From positions 124,001 through 188,000 of the forward strand of contig JASANG010003767.1 of assembly GCA_030248215.1 (NCBI GenBank): DNA of 64,000 bases, given 5' to 3'. Position 1 is the first letter of the stretch; every line of letters starts with the position of its first letter. This stretch comes from Enoplolaimus lenunculus. Lineage: Eukaryota; Nematoda; Enoplea; Enoplida; Thoracostomopsidae. The notes beneath the pieces are model-generated. The model had not been told where the DNA came from and searched no databases. It worked only from the letters and a program-made list of their open reading frames with translations. The position numbers and the translations under genes were made by a program. Positions 23,601-32,600 of the stretch are shown here, in pieces.

Positions 23601-26600
23601 TAGTTAAAATAGAATCATAGATGTGTGAAACCTGTGAAACTAAATAGTACTAAGTGTTGCGCAATACTTTTGAAGACATCCGACGCCGTTCGTTACCGTC
23701 CGTCAGCGTATACGGGTATTGCTGAGTGGTACGGCGTATCAATTTGTAATTTTTTCACTTACGCCACCGCACGACAAGTATAGCGCCACGTTTACGAAAA
23801 GCTGTTGTTATCAATAATGGTTTTGGCCGTGGCTTAAGCCCTTTTACCGTTTAAAGATTATGATCCTGTTAAAGGTTACTTTAATGCAAAGGTAGAAATG
23901 CATTGAGAATATGAGAGCAGGAGTTATATACACCAGGAAAATATATATATATCTGTTAAAGAATCTGTTAAATAGTGGCAAATGCAGAAATTTATATTTG
24001 GGGCCATCGAATAATTTTGGGCGCCTCGTACAATTGCAATTCAAGGTTGACTACTTTTAGATCGAGGGTATTTTGTGGAACATCAGCCAAATTTGGGGGG
24101 TACGGCATCCCAATGGTTTCCGTGAGGACGTCGTTGCTTGCTGTATGAACAGAAACAAGGGTGAACAGTAACACCCGCTAAATATTTTTTTGCTACTTCC
24201 GAGTTTTTACAAACGTATTTATAAAATCGATCAATAACTGATACCAAGAGTGGATAATCGCTATTTAACAAGACTGTGCAGCTGGGCGCATATTCTGTGT
24301 AGAAAAAATATACCCGGCACGCGTTGCGTTTTTACCCTACCCTCGTTTATTTAGAGGGGGATACAACCGGTGCGTACCATGACACTTTATGTATGCGGCG
24401 TCAAACATGTTCCCCTTATAGTTTAATTTAAGGGTATTCAAGTAATAGCGACCCCCAGTAAACAAAGTGGTGTCGGCCAAAAACGCAATTACCGGAGGTG
24501 GATCCCAAGAGTTGCACACTCTTCTCATAATCCACTCTTGCTGATATTAAATCAAATTAGTCACTCACCAAAGAGTCGAGTTCTGTATTCGGAGCATAGT
24601 ACGGCCTTGTTACCCTGATCTGAAACAAAAAAAATCAAAATTAAATAAATTAAACTGTTAAATCTGCTACATCAAAGTATGTATGTCATAAGGTGACCTT
24701 ACCCTTCGTGTTTTACGCATTATATATAAGGATATTCTGGGACACTGGAAGCGTTTAGAAAATCCACACAATACGGATTTTTAGAACGTTTTACAGTTAT
24801 TTACTCATGTAAGAACAAAATATTTAAGCCTCGTTTCTGACAAGGAAATCGGGCTGGCAAAATTTTTGAAACGCAATTTTTACTGTATGCTATTATATGT
24901 GCCGATTTTCTTAGAGGGGCAAATATAAGGTAGACGGCACCTTACCATTTTATCCCAAAAACATTCCTGACGAGGGGCGTTCGCCTCCCACCTTAGGATC
25001 CGCTAGTGGAATTGGCTAAAATAGTTTTAAAATATCCGATTTAAGGAAATCTCTCGTATTCAGGTGCCACTGGTTAATTTTTCACACAAGTTTACTCAAT
25101 CCGCTCACATTACATACCATATTTATACATTATTCCGTATCTTTCGCCCCACCGTACCCCTAAAAATACGTATATCACCAATATCAGACTAGAAAATGCC
25201 TCCTATCCCAAGCTTCGGATTGGCCTACCAATGGCCTAACCGGAAATATACACTAAAATCACTGTTAGTTTACACACAGACACACGCAATAATGATAAAT
25301 GATTAAGGATCGATGATCAATATATCACTTTGCTGTGTTTAGTTTGTGTGTACAAACGTATGAGTTGAGGGTAGCATTAACACACAGTTGAATACTAGGT
25401 TTGGCTACCCACAACCCTTTGGCCAACCCGACGAGTCAATCTAGTGACATCTGAACTCAAGCAATCAGCAAGCTTTGTTAAGCGACTGTATTCTCAAATG
25501 CGTGTAGCACTTTATCACCAGTGCACGACAGATCTTGCAATTTACTAGCGACAGTGGTTCAAAAATCGCTAATTTTGCTGCGAAATTGGGCCAAGCCGTC
25601 ACCAGGATGTGTCCGACCTTTGTTCACTGGTTCGAACGTTACAAGAACTACCGTCAATAAAAGTTTAGTGCTTTACACATTTGAGACTACAAACAGAACC
25701 TACATTTTTGTATCAATATTGCAATTTTTTAATTTTTAACTTTTAAACCGAGTCAAGGTACAAAATTAGCAAATACGACTAAATTTTTATAAGCCCAGCA
25801 CTCAATTTTCAAGTGAAATATGTATGCAAAATAATATACCTATACATGAAGCGCAGTGTTTTAAATCACCTAGCAAATATCAGGAACGTGTCTATTAAGG
25901 TTGCCCATCCGGCCCAAATTTGAAGTCCTTTGCCATTAACAGCGGTGAATCACAAACATTTTTGCTAAACCGATCATTTTGCACACAGAGCAAGTGAACC
26001 ACCCCGCATTTGGATCCAGGAGCACAGTTTTAAAAATAGATTTTCGTTTCCAAAGACGGACCGGATATAAGACGACTGCTGTGAAAAAACGGCGGGGTTC
26101 CGGTGGCGTTAGGAAACACGGCCCTGAGTATATATACATGCAGTTTAGTTTTGCCAAACAAGCAGGTACATATGATTAAATACACTTTTCCTCCTTCAGC
26201 TGCTTGTTTACTTTGATTTTTTTCGGATCAATGAGTAACATTTCCGCCCTTGGAATAATGCTAATTTTTTTGGGCGCGGCTGTAGCCATCAACGTCATCA
26301 GTATTTCTGGAAACATTTTGTTCCGCTGGGAAAAAATTATATTACCACAACGATTACCACGCCAGATAAAAGCCTGCTACTCCTGATATTATTGGTCGGT
26401 TCCATTATAATGAGTAGTTTACGGGTCTGTCCCTTGGTCGATCAACGCAACTTTAGAAACAGGTTAGTTTGTTATCTTCCTGGTTGGGGGGGCAGATTTT
26501 AAAGTGGGGCCAATACAACCATCGGTACGTCTCGTCCAGTTGTATTTGTTCAAACATGCGAGTTGGGGTCCCAATTTCGTGGACTTTGTATATGCTGAAA

Positions 26601-29600
26601 TTGCAAATACGAGACGATGGCAACTTTGAAACTGTTAATAGTTTGTTAAAGACGCAAATTTTGAGCTCAAACGTATTCTTAACCGTCCAATAGCTGCCTA
26701 AACCTAAGCCTAATACTTTCGAATCAACGCAGTTTGGGATTATAAGTTTGTGGTCGACCAGTTGTCACGACATCGAGTTGTGATCGTGTGAGCTCGTAAT
26801 GTACAGTTTGAATGGCCAATGTTAATATTTTAAGAGGCGTAACAGTAGATTAAGCGTATTCCTAAGCCTAAGCCTAAGCGTTGCAAAAATGTGTTCCTAA
26901 GCCTAAGCAAAAAAATATAATCTACAATCTAAACCTGGTCTTTTATCGAACAACCAGATACCTGGACGCCCGTTAAAATAGGCCGTTTGAATGCAAACAT
27001 CTTTAGTTTCGACAACGACGGTGTGACGATACGTACCCCGTTGTCGATTTCCTGCACTTCCAGCAAATACTATGTCCCCACTTCTAAACCGATCTTACTC
27101 TTTCAACGAACCCAAAAACAATTAGCCCATTCGTACCGGTTCAATACTGAACCAAAAGCGCTCACAAAAAGGCCATTTCGGAAAAAAAGCGCAAAGGTTG
27201 CTGTCTAATACATATAGGCGCACCAATAGCAAAAAATAAATAAATACATGAAAACAACTACAATATATATTTATTCACATATATACACATATATGTTTTA
27301 CATCACAGATATTATCAGGACCCATTTTTACACAGAAATACATCAGAAAACACCCAAGACTGCAGTAGTCAGAAATAGTTTTCAAGTCCCCCACCATCAC
27401 CATTAACGTCACACTCAGGTCGGAAAATATACATATACCCCCATCAAAGAACTCCATATATGTACGTATGTATGTATATGTATATGTTATGGGTAAAGCT
27501 CACCCACCAAGAGTGATAAATGACCCCTGAGTTATGTCGGCGTACACAGGGTTCTATTACCCTGTGTGTTGTGTGCTTGTGCCAGATGCCGCATAGCCAG
27601 GTCTGGACCGAGGCGCAACCGAGAAGGGGCGCATGGGTGGTTTACGAATCCGTATTCGTTACTGCCGTGTAAAGGCATTGCCATATTAAAGTATTAATGC
27701 TAACGGTTGACCAATTTCATCTTAAGAACCAATAAGCATTTAAGTCGTTTTTTTCGGCGCTGGCACCCGCCAATCCAAACTTTCACAATGCCAAACGATT
27801 GGCAGCATAGGGTACAGCATGAAAATGGTTGACTTCCACACCGGGGGGGATGGATACTACGAGTGCCAGCACCCCCCATATTTGTTGGACCGCATATATA
27901 CGGCCCTGTGTTTAATTTTTCATGGCTTCGTGGCGGCTTAAAAAGCGTCGAAACTGAATTTGTTTTGCAATTTTAAGGCTTGAGACAAAATTGGCGAATT
28001 TTAAAAATTTTGTTCAAAGCAACACAACAAACTTGGACACAATTTAGCTAATATTTGTTTAATAATTTGTAAGATATAAATACTTTGAATGAAAGATTCG
28101 GTTTAAGACAATTCTTTTCAATAATACAACATGGACTTTGCAAGTGTCGGCTAAATGCGAGTTACATATTACATTATAAACTCAATTGTGTTCGAAAAAA
28201 CTAAAATTAGACTACCAGTCTTTTCATGTCAAAAACCCGAACCAACAATGTTATCCTCGAGGCACATTCCGCACATCCAAAAGATACCCCCGCACAAGTC
28301 GCCTCCACAATATATTTGCTAACCAGAAACAACCACGGTGATGTTACCCCTGTGTTTAAAAATTTTTAAATTTTCTAAATTTAAAATTTTAATATCACAC
28401 TGCTAAATCTATTCATGCTCGGACAGAGACACAGAGAAAACTTTTAGTGATTGCCGACAACACAGCGGCATTTTGTGCTCATTTTAATGAGTATACGAAC
28501 GCTTAGCGGCTGCTACTGCTAGTACAATTATCAGCGAGTATCCGTTATGCGTCCGTATTTATACTCTTATAATAATCGATCAATGTCTAAAATTTGAAAA
28601 ATTACATTATTCCTACACAGACTTTTACACTACACATATTTATATACAATAATTGTCAATATCAGCACACTTTCTCTGTTTTCAAATTTTGAAACCTAAC
28701 TGCCATTTACTAGACTGTAACAGCTCGGATCGGCGTCGTTATAGCTAAGATTTCATTTCGGAAGGATATAAATTTCTAAATGAAATAAAATTTTTATTTT
28801 AGAATTTGGAAATCTAACAACTGTTATATCAAACATTCCTACCAGGGGCTTAAGCCAGGACTTCGTTTCGGTCAAGCATAACCTCATTTTTTGGACTCTA
28901 GAATACATGATTAGGTTCAAAATCACGTAGAAATTCCGCTTTTCTAGCCTAAGTCCCAAGTTACCGTCGAATTTTAACGTCTGATACCGTGTATCACTGG
29001 CAATAAATGCTACGCACAATTGACAATACAACCCTCTGATCGCCACTGACCTGTTTTGCAATATCAGCCACATCTTCGTTAAAACTTTCTGATGAGCAAA
29101 CATCGCTGCCTGCAATTCCACTCGTTCCCAGTGACGAATCGCGTGGTGTCGACGTTGCCAGCTCACACTTTTCGAACAGCAACGCGAGCAATGGAAACAA
29201 AGGATGACTGCAACACAAATGCACTCAGGTGTAACTCAAAGTGGTTAGCGTCAAATATCAAACTGGTCGACCACGGTCGTCAGATCGAACCCCACCCACG
29301 ACTACGGCAAGAAAATTTGGTCAAAAATTGGCAGGGTTCTACACTCAAAAAAGTATTTCTGAATTTATTCAGAAACCTATTTTCTGTGGCAAATCTGAAA
29401 AAATGTTCTGATATTTAAGACAATTTTTCTAAACATAAATTTGAAACGTTTATTTTCAGACTTTATTTCAATTTTTTTTTGAAAACTTTTCTGTTATAAC
29501 AGAAATACTTGTCAAGTGCACCTTGCTAAGCATATTTCTTAAATGTAAGAAATTTTTTCTTAAATATCGGAAATATTATTTTGAGTGTAGAGGTAGCCAG

Positions 29601-32600
29601 AACCTAAACGTAAAGGTTGAGTTTTGTTAGTTCGCTAGCGAAGCGATGTGAAATATTGGCACAATTGTAAAGCTAATTCTTTACCGTACGCGTAAAAGGT
29701 TAAAGAAAACCTTGTGAGTGAAGCAAGTGAAATGTTAGGTGTAATTTGACCATAAAATCTTCTTGCCATGGCCGCAATACGTTTCTTAGTTCATATATGC
29801 GGTGTCTAAACCGCTCGGGCGTCCCGTGACTACGCGCCTGACAAAAACAAAGTTATTATTACAAACGTTTTCGAAAGAAGTATTAGGTAAAGCGTGACAC
29901 AGGGGGTACGATACCTTTCCATCCAAATTGACCCCCCACCGCCATTATAAACGTATTCCCTGCCTTACTTATAAATGGCATCTTTATCACGTTTGAGAGT
30001 TGGATCTCCGACGATTGCTGTAACAACAGCGCTTCCAGGGACCATGCCAGGGGGCGCCCCTAGCGCATGCATTGCCCCTTGTCCCCCGGACATAAGTCCA
30101 GAAGGACCGGCTCCGCCAAGGCCGTAAGGGACGCCCTGAGATCCGGCTGCGCTCATGGTGGGTCCGTATACTCCAAGACCGGCTGTGGCACTTGAATTGG
30201 TTCCTGGGTAACCTATAAAACAAAAAGGTATTCATAAATATTTGTTGCTTAATTTTATAGAAATGTTTATATAAACCATATTCCCATGTTCGTGTTACAT
30301 AATCATATGTTCCTGCTAGCTGGAAGACAAGTAAGTGGAAGATTTCATGACTGAGAAGCTTATGCTTAGTATTAGAGAAGATTTATTTAAGCTTACGCTT
30401 AGGATTGCTTTCCGTAGAATTTGAAATTTAAAATTAAAAAACACGTTTCCTATGGAATCAGAGTGTAAACTTTTAGTAATTTAATATAAACTTTTCCATA
30501 AAACAATTCACTCATTTATAAAACATGCCCAAAATCAAGCTGTAGGCGGTACGTTTTCGCTTATAGGCTTAATTGACGCATATGATTCGGGTATGATTTT
30601 ACAGCTACATAAATTCATAATTACATAGGATAAAAAACAAACTTTAAGTATATATACTTTTTAAAATTAACCGTAGTAGAAACTGTGAACCGGTAATCAA
30701 AAAAATTATTTCAGAATGAAATATTAAAAAAATCAGTAAAACCCGGAGTGGATAATGACACAAGAGTGTGCAAAGTCCTGCATAGTACAAAATGTACCAC
30801 CGGGAGTTGCGTTTTTGGCCGACACCCTCGTAGTATAGAGGGTGGTCGCTAAAATATGAATACCCCTAAATTAAACTATATGAGGAGTAAGATTGACGCC
30901 GCATACATAAAGTGCCATGGTTCGCACCGGTTTTCCTCCTCTAAATAAAAGGGGGGGCAGTAGGTCAAAAACGCAACGCGTGCCGGGTATATTCTTTTCT
31001 ACACAGAATATGTTCAGTTGCACACTCGTGTTAAATAGCGACTATATATCTACTCTTGGTAAAACATACTATTTATTGCGCAGAAACAAGCAATGTTGAA
31101 TTATAAAACTTTTTGATACAAAATTTGTTTGATCCAATTGAATGACAATCTCTGTATTTAAATACGATTTACAGTATAATTTGACTAAAACACAGCCACA
31201 CCGTCAGCATTTTTGTCGTAGAGAGAAAAGGAGATTTCCAGAAAGGCAAGGAAATGTTTTCAAAACACACACACAATTCTTTCAATGAAATTGGAAAAAA
31301 TTTTGGTCAGATGATGGGGAAGTAGCAACGGTGGGGCACACTCGTTTGCTGTGGTCGCGAATCTGCCGAAAACAATGCATAATTGCATAACGTGTCGCTA
31401 CTCAGGGCCATACTGCTACAAAATTATTGAATGAATTGTGGCAATACTTAAATATTCACAGGTCAAAACGACCGTGGAACCGTTAGGGTGGAGCTATGCT
31501 TGTTGTGCGATGCTTTCCGTCACCATACGGTATTGTACGTAAATAATTCGCGTACGATACCGCGTGGAACGGACGGCGCCGTTCTTTATAAAAAGCACAG
31601 CGCCAACCTAAGCCTAAAATGTCCGCGGGTAAAAGCGCAGCGCGGCTAAAAACATCGTTACCCACTTACACTTCTGGTTGAAAAAATTATTGGCAATTTA
31701 AACCCAGGTCCCCTTAGAATTAGGTTCTTGCAATAAGGGAAAAGTAAACGGCACATCTAAAATAGGAAAAACCTGAAATGTAGGTAAGTGGTCATCTTTG
31801 TACCGTGCCTGTTAGGTTAACAGTTTTTTAGTTGTTTAAATAACAACTGCTCCGAAGTAAATGAATGGGTCGGGCAAAAACGCAACAACCGCTTGTTACA
31901 TTCTTTTGTACACAGAATATAGTCAGTTGACTTCTGTGGGGCCAATTGGACGTCATCCACTCAATCCATGGTTCGAAGTCAATTAGTCAAGTCTTTTATG
32001 TACTAAATTATGAGCAAATTAACGCGAACTGTATAAGCGAATTTCTGACCGGGAGAGGCGGGCAGGCAAAAGTCCTGAAACGCAATTTTTACTGAATGCT
32101 ATATATGCCAATTTTCTGAGGGAAAAATTGCAAGGCAGAAGGACCTTTCCATTTTATTAAAAAATTTCTAACGGAGGCGTACGGCCATCATCTGAATCCG
32201 CTAGTGTGTACCACAGTTCATGTAGGTTTCAAGCGTTTCCTTTGCGATATGGTTGAAACATCGTTGCTGGTACACTGCAAAAAATAGTGAGTCAAATTGA
32301 CTCTCTCCGAAATTCAAAGTCGACTCCGCCAGAGTCAAACGTGCGACTCAGTGAGTCGAATTTGACTCTAGCGGAGTAGAATTTGACTCAGATTGTGTAC
32401 TCCCGTAGAGCCTATTTCGGAGGGAGTCAATTTGACTCACCATTTTTTTGCAATGTATCTTTGTTTTACGAGAGCTCAGAAGATATACATGTTTTATGTT
32501 TTAAATAAGCTTAAAACTACCGAGCGATTTTAGTTGGAAATGTTTTAACAAGTTTTTCATTCCTTGCAAAACTAAAAACCAACCAATAAAAAAGTCTGCA

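Larger units (their letters stand above)
18392..24568. other. Meis intron D-E (6177 bp)
   Basis: Contains MITEs of six families (18590-18640, 19240-19520, 21148-21295, 21660-21770, 21971-22440, 23202-23406, 23655-23793, 24245-24540) and an AT repeat (20591-20673). From 19530 to 20580 and from 22450 to 23190 nothing identifiable was seen. A run of short frames at 20835-21044 and 22613-22828 shows no motif. Confidence 0.6.
24620..29050. other. Meis intron C-D (4431 bp)
   Basis: Contains a GGATCCGC-ended element (24838-25017), one end of the AAATGTGTGTAGCAC family near 25490 and a GGCC MITE (26814-26984). The interval 27480-27900 is GC-richer, with CAGGGTTCTATTACCCTG and GCACCCCCC segments that look like decayed elements. 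27900-28990 shows nothing. Several 60-75-codon frames at 25521-26693 have no family signature. Confidence 0.6.
29208..29968. other. Meis intron B-C (761 bp)
   Basis: About 40 per cent of this intron is repeat: a tRNA-like fragment (29237-29303) followed by a TACACTC MITE (29339-29590). The remainder includes GCTAGCGAAGCGATG-like words seen elsewhere in the window. Confidence 0.6.

Noticed and set aside
28753-29224. Open frames of 137 and 108 codons across Meis exon C on both strands
   Set aside because: They are in other registers over an exon whose real frame gives a perfect MEIS match.
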